Virus record (IMG/VR): IMGVR_UViG_3300007734_000516
Coordinates: 1 to 25,720 of that record
Strand: one strand, 5' to 3'
DNA length: 25,720 nt
From: a virus
Numbering within the stretch: position 1 is the first letter of the stretch; each line of letters begins with the position of its first letter. Below the pieces are notes generated by a model, which was not told where the DNA came from, did no database searches, and was given only the letters and a program-made list of their open reading frames with translations. This document shows positions 8,683 to 14,173 of the stretch, piece by piece. The translations under genes and the position numbers were made by a program.

Positions 8683-8706
8683 CAGCAAATCAGCAAATCA
8701 GCAAAT
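8683..8706 (+). repeat. CAGCAAAT x3 leader before the 65-aa gene
   Basis: Three perfect tandem copies of the 8-mer CAGCAAAT ending 2 bases before the ATG at 8709. No Shine-Dalgarno motif is present. Related CAGC(N)AAA units precede the starts at 10412, 10803, 11660 and 16323. Confidence 0.75.
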
Positions 8707-8708
8707 AT

Positions 8709-8906
8709 ATGAGATACGAAACAACGGAAAGTTGGACGAATGCGCAGGCTCGAAAAGTCGCGCGTTGGGACCGCGAGCAAGCTGCGCACGATGCGATGGG
8801 GACGAACAACCGGGAATTCCCGATTGAACAGATGAAAGCTAGCCCCCGTTTGCCAGGCGAAGACCTGATTGCCTACGGCTCCCGGCTCAAAGGGGGTGCA
8901 AAGTGA
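8709..8906 (+). CDS. Small basic/charged phage protein (65 aa)
   Basis: ATG at 8709 after the CAGCAAAT leader; starts MRYETTESWTNAQARKVARW and ends RLKGGAK. Charged and helical, no recognised domain. An in-frame upstream start near 8616 exists, but the leader repeat lies inside that extension, so 8709 is preferred. It overlaps the next start (GTG at 8903) by 4 bases. It is the first gene of the rightward early arm. Confidence 0.7.
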   Translation: MRYETTESWTNAQARKVARWDREQAAHDAMGTNNREFPIEQMKASPRLPGEDLIAYGSRLKGGAK

Positions 8907-9046
8907 TCACGCTCAAACAAGCGATTAAAATTAGGGAGCTTGCAAATGCCCCGGCCGATGTTCGGAAAGCTTTTCTCTCGCGAGAAAAACGACGGGTGAG
9001 ATGGGTGAGAAAACACGCTTATCTTTTTAAGGGGGGTGCGAAATGA
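8903..9046 (+). CDS. Small basic protein with GTG start (47 aa)
   Basis: GTG at 8903 overlapping the previous stop (GTGA), stop at 9044-9046 overlapping the next ATG (ATGA). The protein begins MITLKQAIKIRELANAPADV, is strongly basic (RREKRRVRW-type region around 27-37), and ends FKGGAK. Nearly the same bases, AAGGGGGTGCAAAGTGATCAC-like, occur at both of its ends, so both it and the next gene start MIT and both it and the previous gene end KGGAK. The double overlap and a strong SD-like AAGGGGG 6-7 bases before the start support real translation. Confidence 0.72.
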   Translation: MITLKQAIKIRELANAPADVRKAFLSREKRRVRWVRKHAYLFKGGAK

Positions 9047-9675
9047 TCACAATTTCATCACTAATGGAAAGTGTCGGCGGCCTTTCCGCTCCTTCTAAAA
9101 TGCCTTGTTTTGGCTATTCAATACCTGCGGCACGGTGCAAGATCGGGCGGAAAATGCGAAAAGTGGCGGGTAGCATTTGCAGCATATGCTATGCCTTGAA
9201 AGGCCGGTATGCTTTCCCTAATGTCTCGAATGCCTTGGAACGGAGATTTCAGAAGATTAGCGGCAAATCATGGGTTCGCGACATGATTGCCGTAATTTCT
9301 CGCGTTGAAGTCAGCGGGTATTTCCGCTGGCACGACGCCGGGGATTTGCAAAGCGTGGCGCATCTAAAACGCATCGTGGCAATTTGCCAAGGCACACCAC
9401 AAATCAGACATTGGCTTCCAACGCGCGAGTATACCACCGTCAGGAAATTTTTAGAGCAAGGTGGCGTGATTCCCCCGAATCTCACGATTCGCCTTAGCGC
9501 TCTAATGATTGATGGACCAGCGCCGGAAAGCCTCGCAAAGCGTCTTGGCGTGCAAGTTTCGGGCGCGAGTGCATCCGCTTATTCGTGTCCTGCACCGTCG
9601 CAAGGGAATGTCTGCGGCGATTGTCGGAAATGCTGGAGCAAAGACACTTTTAACGTGTCCTACAAGGTCCACTGA
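9043..9675 (+). CDS. GP88-family phage protein
   Basis: A 210-aa protein matching the pattern of the 'gene product 88' family known from mycobacteriophages and many other phages: a CxxC in SICSICYA (C46, C49), YFRWHDAGDLQS (residues 93-104), LPTREY (125-130), PPNLTIRLSA (144-153), a C182, and a terminal CGDCRKCW cluster (C191, C194, C197). The fixed Cys, His and Asp residues suggest a metal or Fe-S centre, but the function of the family is not known to me. The start overlaps the previous stop (ATGA) and is preceded by AAGGGGGG as Shine-Dalgarno. A strong terminator follows 20 bases after the stop, ending this three-gene operon. Confidence 0.85.
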   Translation: MITISSLMESVGGLSAPSKMPCFGYSIPAARCKIGRKMRKVAGSICSICYALKGRYAFPNVSNALERRFQKISGKSWVRDMIAVISRVEVSGYFRWHDAGDLQSVAHLKRIVAICQGTPQIRHWLPTREYTTVRKFLEQGGVIPPNLTIRLSALMIDGPAPESLAKRLGVQVSGASASAYSCPAPSQGNVCGDCRKCWSKDTFNVSYKVH

Positions 9676-9695
9676 AATTTCCCTTCGCTCCCATC

Positions 9696-9726
9696 GCCCT
9701 TCCCCTAATCCGGGAAGGGCTTTTTT
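9696..9726 (+). terminator. Rho-independent terminator after GP88 gene
   Basis: Perfect 9-bp stem GCCCTTCCC (9696-9704) / GGGAAGGGC (9712-9720), 7-base loop, then TTTTTT at 9721-9726. Confidence 0.93.
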
Positions 9727-9751
9727 ATGTCCATTTTTTTTCGGGTGCGAT

Positions 9752-9966
9752 GGCCAGGGCGCCAGGGCGAGGCAAGGCGAGGCAAGGCGAGGTCGGGCGA
9801 GGCGGGGCGAGGTCGGGCGAGGCGGGGCGAGGTCGGGCGAGGCGAGGCGAGGCAAGGGCAGGGCGAGGCGAGGCAGGGCAGGGCGAGGCGAGGCGAGGCG
9901 AGGCGGGGCGAGGCGGGGCGAGGTCGGGCGTGGATGGGCGAGGCGAGGCGAGGCAAGGGCGAGATC
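9752..9966 (+). repeat. G-rich GGCGAGG array
   Basis: About 215 bases built from imperfect units such as GGGCGAGGC, GGGCGAGGTC and GGCAAGGC. G runs of two to four recur on the plus strand, which fits G-quadruplex-forming DNA or RNA. Long ORFs here exist only because the period is a multiple of three or lacks stops; they are low-complexity and not credible genes. It is the first part of a 736-bp gene-free stretch (9676-10411). Confidence 0.85.
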
Positions 9967-10012
9967 GGGCCGGCCAGCGCGGCGCGGCCCAGTTGGCCGG
10001 CGCGGCCTCACC

Positions 10013-10307
10013 GCTTGGCTTGACCGGCTTGACCCAGCCGCTTGACCGCTTGATCGGCTTGACCCGTTTGATCGGCTTGATCCGCTTGATCGGCTTGATC
10101 GGCTTGATCGGCTTTGATCGGCTTGATCGGCTTTGATCGGCTTGATCGGCTTTGATCGGCTTGATCGGCTTGATCGGCTTGATCGGCTTGATCGGCTTGA
10201 TCGGCTTGATCGGCTTGATCGGCTTTGATCGGCTTTGATCGGCTTGATCGGCTTTGATCGGCTTGATCGGCTTGATCGGCTTGATCGGGTCGACCGAGCT
10301 TGACCGC
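10013..10307 (+). repeat. 9-bp tandem array, unit CTTGATCGG
   Basis: About 25 copies of TTGATC in a 9-bp period, with occasional 10-bp units carrying an extra T and edge units of TTGACC. Each unit has a GATC. The unit looks like the -35 box of the promoter immediately to its right (TTGACC at 10328). There are no spacers, so this is a minisatellite, not a CRISPR array. A degenerate copy of the same layout lies at 11335-11545. Confidence 0.92.
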
Positions 10308-10327
10308 AAATAAATAATAATAGACGC

Positions 10328-10356
10328 TTGACCCAACTCACCTAGTGTGCATTCTC
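10328..10356 (+). promoter_or_regulatory. Promoter P1, TTGACC-17-ATTCTC
   Basis: -35 TTGACC (10328-10333), 17-bp spacer, -10-like ATTCTC (10351-10356), preceded by an AT-rich UP-like stretch (10308-10321). The same -35, spacer length and -10 occur at 11568-11596, and a close form at 14673-14701. It drives the ORF at 10412. Confidence 0.7.
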
Positions 10357-10366
10357 CCTCTCATCA

Positions 10367-10411
10367 GCTCCCATTCCGGGAGCATCAACTCAGCGAAAAC
10401 TTAGCGAAATT
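10367..10411 (+). promoter_or_regulatory. 5' leader: hairpin plus CAGCGAAA units
   Basis: A perfect 6-bp hairpin GCTCCC-attcc-GGGAGC (10367-10383) followed by CAGCGAAAAC and TAGCGAAAT (10391-10410) right before the ATG at 10412. No Shine-Dalgarno motif. Confidence 0.6.
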
Positions 10412-10699
10412 ATGAACAACATCTCCTCTTCCTCCGCCTTGGTGTTCTGGACTGCGCCAAAATCATTAGCCAAGTTGGCCGACAGCGGCAGCAGCCTCCT
10501 TAAGCCGGGCAGAAACCTTTCATCTTGGCACATAACCAAGATCGCGCCCTCCCTTTTCAGGGCTGGCCATTTTTCTCTGACAGGGCATGGAGATGCACTG
10601 GACGCTCAAATTAACAATATCCCAACCGGGCGCACGCCCGGACGGGCACTCCGGAATTTCCGCCGAAAGCTGCGGAAATCGCCGATCGCTTTCGCATGA
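10412..10699 (+). CDS. Orphan small basic protein (95 aa), single-gene unit
   Basis: ATG at 10412 downstream of promoter P1 and the CAGCGAAA leader; the stop is 21 bases before a strong terminator. It therefore sits alone in its own transcription unit. The protein starts MNNISSSSALVFWTAPKSL, is Ser-rich, then ends basic (RNFRRKLRKSPIAFA). No family recognised. The reading frame is not strongly distinguished by codon use and an opposing ORF (10520-10780) exists, so the region could instead carry a structured RNA. The signals at both ends favour a real transcript. Confidence 0.45.
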   Translation: MNNISSSSALVFWTAPKSLAKLADSGSSLLKPGRNLSSWHITKIAPSLFRAGHFSLTGHGDALDAQINNIPTGRTPGRALRNFRRKLRKSPIAFA

Positions 10700-10720
10700 A
10701 AGCCACCCTCTGAAAAACCA

Positions 10721-10752
10721 CCCCGCTACCTCCTCGGAGGCGCGGGGTTTTT
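10721..10752 (+). terminator. Rho-independent terminator
   Basis: Stem CCCCGC / GCGGGG with inner CCTCC / GGAGG (10721-10747), followed by TTTTT at 10748-10752. Confidence 0.9.
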
Positions 10753-10786
10753 CTGGTGCCAGAGCATTTCGCCGAGGCATTTAACT

Positions 10787-10802
10787 CAGCTAAAACAGCA
10801 TT
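10787..10802 (+). promoter_or_regulatory. CAGCTAAAA leader before 78-aa gene
   Basis: CAGCTAAAACAGCATT directly before the ATG at 10803, without a Shine-Dalgarno motif. No clear TTGACC promoter lies between the terminator ending at 10752 and this start; two GAGCATTT/GAGGCATTT elements at 10762-10782 recall the -10 side of P1/P2. Confidence 0.55.
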
Positions 10803-11039
10803 ATGACAACATCACACTTAATCAAACCCGCCATCAGTCGGAGCATCAGTCATGACGAGATCGTTTTGCTTTTGGTGGACGACGCAAGACAAGCCCTTGA
10901 GTGTATCGACAATGACGAAAACGTGACGGAGCTGGATTACACCGATACCGACAACGGCATTGACTGTTGGGGAAAGCGGTTCGGCGAAGACTTTCGCTTG
11001 TTGATCCGCTCCACCGGTCTTGTCGGAGGTGCCGCATGA
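10803..11039 (+). CDS. Small acidic phage protein (78 aa)
   Basis: A 78-aa acidic protein: MTTSHLIKPAISRSISHDEI, then a helical segment and an Asp-rich beta-like part (ELDYTDTDNGIDCWGKRFGEDFRLLIR). No family recognised. Its stop overlaps the start of the next gene (ATGA at 11036). It is expressed behind the CAGCTAAAA leader with no Shine-Dalgarno. Confidence 0.7.
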   Translation: MTTSHLIKPAISRSISHDEIVLLLVDDARQALECIDNDENVTELDYTDTDNGIDCWGKRFGEDFRLLIRSTGLVGGAA

Positions 11040-11284
11040 GTGCCACCACCTACACCGAAATCTCCCTAGAAGCCGCCGAGGCGATCTTCGGTGGCAAGCT
11101 GCCCGAATACCTCTGCAAAGAAAACAATTACGGCACCGCCGCCTTTCACTTCACCGCTTTCAAGGAAATCGTCGAGGCTGACGTGGCTCGCATCGCTGCT
11201 CAAAAAGCCGCAAAGCTCGCCGCTCGTGCTGCCCGCGCCGCTGTGCCAGCCCGCACATTCCGCCTAGTCTCAATCGGAGATTAA
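11036..11284 (+). CDS. Small Ala-rich phage protein (82 aa)
   Basis: ATG at 11036 in an ATGA overlap with the 78-aa gene. The protein starts MSATTYTEISLEAAEAIFGG and has a long Ala/Lys/Arg helix (residues 53-72) before a short end (TFRLVSIGD). No family recognised. A terminator begins 7 bases after the stop, so this closes a two-gene unit. A longer upstream start exists in frame but would run deep into the previous gene. Confidence 0.7.
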   Translation: MSATTYTEISLEAAEAIFGGKLPEYLCKENNYGTAAFHFTAFKEIVEADVARIAAQKAAKLAARAARAAVPARTFRLVSIGD

Positions 11285-11290
11285 GAATCT

Positions 11291-11319
11291 CCCACTCCTT
11301 CACCGGAGTGGGCTTTTTT
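11291..11319 (+). terminator. Rho-independent terminator
   Basis: Perfect 8-bp stem CCCACTCC (11291-11298) / GGAGTGGG (11305-11312), 6-base loop, then C and TTTTTT to 11319. Confidence 0.93.
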
Positions 11320-11334
11320 GTGCCGGTTTGCCGG

Positions 11335-11545
11335 CATCGATTGGCCGAGGCAGGGCGATGGGCAGGATCGGGGCAGGATCAGGGCGCAAATGGGCAGGAA
11401 ACGGCACAAGCGGGGCCAACAGGGGCGACGCTCGACCGCTTGACCGCTTGGCTTGACCGCTTGGCTTGAGCCAGCCGCACCGCTTGACCGCTTGATCCGC
11501 TCGACCGGCCCACTGCTTGATCGGCTTGACCGCTTAACGCCTTAA
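11335..11545 (+). repeat. Second, degenerate G-rich plus TTGACCGC array
   Basis: It follows the same order as 9752-10307: first a G-rich part with GGGCAGGATC/GGGGCAGG units (about 11340-11430), then CTTGACCGC, CTTGGCTTGACCGC and CTTGATCGG units (about 11430-11545), then an AAATAAAATAAG stretch. It fills the gene-free gap 11285-11659 with the promoter P2. Confidence 0.8.
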
Positions 11546-11567
11546 ATAAAATAAGACGTTATGGTGC

Positions 11568-11596
11568 TTGACCTATCTCATCAACTGAGCATTCTC
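11568..11596 (+). promoter_or_regulatory. Promoter P2, TTGACC-17-ATTCTC
   Basis: -35 TTGACC (11568-11573), 17-bp spacer, ATTCTC (11591-11596). It matches P1 at both boxes and spacing, and the two spacers share the CTCA core. Internally TGACCTATCTC and TGAGCATTCTC form a direct repeat 17 bases apart. Confidence 0.75.
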
Positions 11597-11630
11597 ACTC
11601 GTATCGACCCGCTTTTGGGCCGTAACAAAC

Positions 11631-11659
11631 CAGCTAAAAACAGCTAAAAAACAGCAAAT
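11631..11659 (+). repeat. CAGCTAAAAA x2 plus CAGCAAAT leader
   Basis: Two perfect CAGCTAAAAA units (11631-11650) followed by ACAGCAAAT directly before the ATG at 11660. No Shine-Dalgarno motif. Confidence 0.75.
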
Positions 11660-11941
11660 ATGAATACATACTGCCTCGATCGTTACTATCGGATCACGAT
11701 CACGAATTTGATCCTTAAATCTCAACCGGAGGGCCATCCAGTCGAGCTGGCACTTGACTCCATGGATTTCTCGGCTCCCACCTACGAGGACATCATTACC
11801 GAGATCCGCGGTCAGGTGGACGCTGACACGGTGCAAGTCGTTGACCGCTTGGATTGGGATGGCAGGGGAACCGTGACGGTCACCGGATTCGGCTTGGGCG
11901 AGGATGGTGAGGAGTTTTGCGTCGTCATCCGCTGCTACTAA
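11660..11941 (+). CDS. Small phage protein (93 aa)
   Basis: A 93-aa protein with an alternating beta pattern (YYRITITNLILKS, GTVTVTGFGLG, EEFCVVIRCY) and an acidic middle. No family recognised. It is the first gene behind promoter P2 and the CAGC leader, and the next gene starts 4 bases after its stop. The first residues include MNTYCLDRYYRITITN. Reading on the plus strand is favoured over a same-length minus ORF by its position behind the promoter. Confidence 0.7.
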   Translation: MNTYCLDRYYRITITNLILKSQPEGHPVELALDSMDFSAPTYEDIITEIRGQVDADTVQVVDRLDWDGRGTVTVTGFGLGEDGEEFCVVIRCY

Positions 11942-11945
11942 TACC

Positions 11946-12200
11946 ATGACGCTCCCAATTATTCACAGCAACGGAACCTCGGCCAAAGAGTTGACCGAGG
12001 GTTATCATGCCGCCCGGCTGGCGATGGAACGGGCTATCACGGCCCTCGCCAAGGTCGAATTTAATGCGAGAGATTATTACGTTCGTCAGGGTGCTTGGCA
12101 AGCGGCGCAGCTTGAGCGCGAGGAAATGTTTAACGACCTTCGCCGCATCACCAATGACCTGATGAAACACGAATGGCACTGTTCAAATTCGATCAAATAA
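11946..12200 (+). CDS. Small helical phage protein (84 aa)
   Basis: ATG at 11946, 84 aa, starting MTLPIIHSNGTSAKELTEGY. Almost entirely helical and charged from residue 13 on, suggesting a coiled-coil or helical bundle (AARLAMERAITALAKVEF). No family recognised. It lies 4 bases after one gene and 11 before the methyltransferase ATG, so all are probably one transcript from P2. An in-frame start at 11904 is possible but would overlap the previous gene by 38 bases. Confidence 0.7.
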   Translation: MTLPIIHSNGTSAKELTEGYHAARLAMERAITALAKVEFNARDYYVRQGAWQAAQLEREEMFNDLRRITNDLMKHEWHCSNSIK

Positions 12201-12211
12201 CATAACATGAC

Positions 12212-13411
12212 ATGGATACTACCGAAACAACTACACACCTTGGCCTGTGCGCTGGGTACGGAGGCATTGAGCTTGGACTCAAACGAGTCATCCCAAATCT
12301 GCGCTCAGTCGCTCTTTGTGAGATCGAAGCCTTCGCAGTTGCGAATCTGGTCAGCAAAATGGAGGCGGGACTCATGGAGCCAGCACCTATTTGGACGGAT
12401 CTTAAGACCTTCCCTTGGGAAAGCTTTCGAGACAAAGTGGACATCCTCTCTGGCGGTTATCCGTGCCAACCATTTAGTGCAGCCGGCAAGCGACTTGGAG
12501 GTGAAGACCCCAGGCATCTCTGGCCCTACATCGCAGATGGAATTCGACTTCTTCGACCCAAGCTCTGTTTCTTTGAAAACGTCGAAGGACACATTAGTCT
12601 CGGACTCCGAGAAGTCGTTGGAGAACTGGAACAAATTGGTTATTCAACGGCGTGGGGAATATTCTCAGCGGCTGAAGTTGGCGCACCGCACCAGAGAAAG
12701 CGGGTCTTCATCATGGCCTACCGTGACCGCGAACGAGGACAGTTATCGAATTGGTGGAGAGAGTCAGCAGAGCAAATGCCTTTCAGCGATGGCGAGACGA
12801 GGGGAAATGTCTGGCCTAGTCGCCCCGGTCAACCCCAGCACGCATGGGAAGGATGCGAATTGGCCGACACCGATACAAGGGGACAGTCACTTGGCATCAA
12901 CGCCAGAAGCGGCTCAACGCAGGATTGCAGAGGGCAAAGTTACACTCTCAAGACTAGTGGAGTCTGGCCTTCCCGCCCCGGTCAACCCCAGTACGGATGG
13001 GAGCCACCAAGAGTCGTGGGCAACGCCGAGAGCAGGCAAGACAACGGACGAGAACCCGGAGACTTGGGCGGCGAGGCAAGCCAAGGGGGATGTGGCACCT
13101 GTGCCGCTGACGGCGCAAGTGAAGGCGTGGGCGACACCGACAATAGGCGGCGAGGAAGGAGCGGAGACGAGACTAGCGAGAGGCAGGGACATGGGTCTGC
13201 ACGCGCAAGTGGGAGCGATGAAAAACTCAGCCAAACTGAACAGTCGCTGGGTGGAAACCCTGATGGGTCTGCCGGTGGGATGGACTATGCCGAGCTGTGC
13301 GTCACCTGTGACAACCGTACTGACGAACTCCGCCTCCTCGGCAACGGAGTCGTCCCTGCCACCGCAACCCTAGCCTTCCGCACCCTTCTTCAAGAAATTA
13401 TTTCCGCTTAA
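12212..13411 (+). CDS. DNA (cytosine-5) methyltransferase
   Basis: A 399-aa C5-methyltransferase. Motif I LCAGYGGIELG (residues 12-22, SAM binding), motif IV GYPCQPFSAAG (82-92, catalytic C85), motif VI ENVEG (122-126), motif VIII QRKRVFI (161-167), and a C-terminal motif X LLGNGVVPATATLAFRTL (375-391). Between motifs VIII and X the sequence is Gly/Asp/Ser/Arg-rich, with a repeated VWPSRPGQPQ element at about 200 and 250. It would methylate phage DNA, probably against host restriction; no cognate endonuclease gene is nearby. The target site cannot be read from the sequence. A second conserved protein is encoded in another frame of the same DNA (12537-13373). The start is 11 bases after the previous stop, without a clear Shine-Dalgarno. 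Confidence 0.95.
   Translation: MDTTETTTHLGLCAGYGGIELGLKRVIPNLRSVALCEIEAFAVANLVSKMEAGLMEPAPIWTDLKTFPWESFRDKVDILSGGYPCQPFSAAGKRLGGEDPRHLWPYIADGIRLLRPKLCFFENVEGHISLGLREVVGELEQIGYSTAWGIFSAAEVGAPHQRKRVFIMAYRDRERGQLSNWWRESAEQMPFSDGETRGNVWPSRPGQPQHAWEGCELADTDTRGQSLGINARSGSTQDCRGQSYTLKTSGVWPSRPGQPQYGWEPPRVVGNAESRQDNGREPGDLGGEASQGGCGTCAADGASEGVGDTDNRRRGRSGDETSERQGHGSARASGSDEKLSQTEQSLGGNPDGSAGGMDYAELCVTCDNRTDELRLLGNGVVPATATLAFRTLLQEIISA
12537..13373 (+). CDS. Overlapping out-of-frame gene nested in the methyltransferase
   Basis: A 278-aa reading frame from ATG 12537, +1 relative to the methyltransferase and wholly inside it. The protein has order and motifs I recognise from a family of phage proteins of unknown function that travel with cytosine methyltransferases: MEFDFF, SLKTSKDT, SDSEKSLENWN, RRGEYSQRLKLAHRTRESGS, repeated SWPTVTAN / NWPTP / SWATPRAG / AWATPTIGG blocks, then LNSRWVETLMGLPVGWT and a Ser/Pro-rich end. 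Random out-of-frame readings do not give such ordered motifs, so dual coding is likely. An in-frame start at 12207 would add 110 residues without family features, so 12537 is preferred. No Shine-Dalgarno motif is seen. Function is not known; an accessory to the methyltransferase is inference. Confidence 0.68.
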   Translation: MEFDFFDPSSVSLKTSKDTLVSDSEKSLENWNKLVIQRRGEYSQRLKLAHRTRESGSSSWPTVTANEDSYRIGGESQQSKCLSAMARRGEMSGLVAPVNPSTHGKDANWPTPIQGDSHLASTPEAAQRRIAEGKVTLSRLVESGLPAPVNPSTDGSHQESWATPRAGKTTDENPETWAARQAKGDVAPVPLTAQVKAWATPTIGGEEGAETRLARGRDMGLHAQVGAMKNSAKLNSRWVETLMGLPVGWTMPSCASPVTTVLTNSASSATESSLPPQP

Positions 13412-13438
13412 AATAAATCATCAAATCATCATCTTCTT

Positions 13439-13693
13439 ATGCCTTCACCAATAACTTTTCAAATCCTTATCCGCCGTAAGCGCCGCGCTCTCGGTTTAAC
13501 CCAGGCCCAGCTTGCAGCTATGCTCGACATCTCCCACAGGACTTTAGACTCTTGGGAGCGGTCAGAAATAAACCACAAGCCGCACATCCTGACCCAGGAG
13601 GCCGTCTGGGCGCGGATAGCTGCCTTCGATGCCCCTCCCGTCCCGCTTGACCCGCTTGATCCAGCTCTCTCAGCAGCTCCAGCAACGCCCTAA
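13439..13693 (+). CDS. XRE-family (Cro/CI-type) DNA-binding protein
   Basis: An 84-aa protein with a helix-turn-helix of the Cro/C1 type at about residues 7-48 (LIRRKRRALGLTQAQLAAML, ISHRTLDSWERSE). Short proteins like this are typical phage regulators, acting on operators in the early region. The C-terminal 20 residues are unstructured Pro-rich (VPLDPLDPALSAAP), encoded by a CGCTTGACCCGCTTGATCC stretch resembling the intergenic minisatellite. It lies 27 bases after the methyltransferase stop. The targets are not known; the TTGACC/TGACC promoter repeats are candidates. Confidence 0.85.
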   Translation: MPSPITFQILIRRKRRALGLTQAQLAAMLDISHRTLDSWERSEINHKPHILTQEAVWARIAAFDAPPVPLDPLDPALSAAPATP

Positions 13694-13718
13694 AAAATAA
13701 CTCCTTCCCCTTCTTTTT

Positions 13719-13940
13719 ATGTCCTACGAAAACAGCAACTGCCCCTGTGGTGGTAAGAAACTAACCAACACGATGCTTTGCCCTACTTGTGAAGTTTCAT
13801 TCTCCACTCATCCAGACCGCTTTGCGATGTGGGATCGCAAACTACCGTTTGCTGCCCGCCGTCAGGCTGCAATCAGGGTTCTGGCCATGTCTCGCAAACG
13901 GGCCGCTCAAGGATCTTCTCTTCCTCTGTCTTTCTCCTAA
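13719..13940 (+). CDS. Small zinc-ribbon-like protein (73 aa)
   Basis: A 73-aa protein starting MSYENSNCPCGGKKLTNTML. Four cysteines, C8, C10, C21 and C24, make a CxC-N10-CxxC pair suited to zinc binding. The C-terminal half is a basic helical region (FAARRQAAIRVLAMSRKRAA). No further family call. It lies 25 bases after the XRE gene in the same direction. Confidence 0.65.
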   Translation: MSYENSNCPCGGKKLTNTMLCPTCEVSFSTHPDRFAMWDRKLPFAARRQAAIRVLAMSRKRAAQGSSLPLSFS

Positions 13941-13978
13941 CAGCTGCGGTCAGCTCTTCAAAACTCACCGAAAACAAC

Positions 13979-14173
13979 ATGGCTATCACCGACCTCCACA
14001 ATGATCCGAACCACATCGTGCGCTCATTCGTGATCCCGAATGCTCCGACAACAGAAGGCATGAGCTACCAGACCGCCGATGGTCGAGTTTGGCGCGAAAC
14101 ATGGAACACCAACTGCGGCACCGCTCAAACTCTCGGACGTGTGCGCGATAATCGCGTCGAGCCTCTTCGCTGA
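13979..14173 (+). CDS. Small phage protein (64 aa)
   Basis: ATG at 13979 gives MAITDLHNDPNHIVRSFVIP and a beta-like second half (GRVWRETWNTNCGTAQTLGR). No family recognised. Weak CAGC-type leader units (CAGCTGCGGTCAGC, ACCGAAAACAAC) precede it. Longer in-frame starts would overlap the zinc-ribbon gene out of frame and look non-coding. It is the last gene before a 534-bp gene-free stretch. Confidence 0.6.
   Translation: MAITDLHNDPNHIVRSFVIPNAPTTEGMSYQTADGRVWRETWNTNCGTAQTLGRVRDNRVEPLR

Noticed and set aside
10013-10307. CRISPR-like array
   Set aside because: The 9-10 bp units have no spacers and no cas genes are near; it is a minisatellite.
9502-10341. Long ORFs on both strands (RSSRSSRS, KPIKPIK, GEARRGEAR types)
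   Set aside because: They exist only because tandem repeats lack stops; the proteins are pure low complexity and overlap a terminator and promoter.
12207-12536. N-terminal extension of the nested frame to ATG 12207
   Set aside because: The added 110 residues carry none of the ordered family features that start with MEFDFF at 12537.
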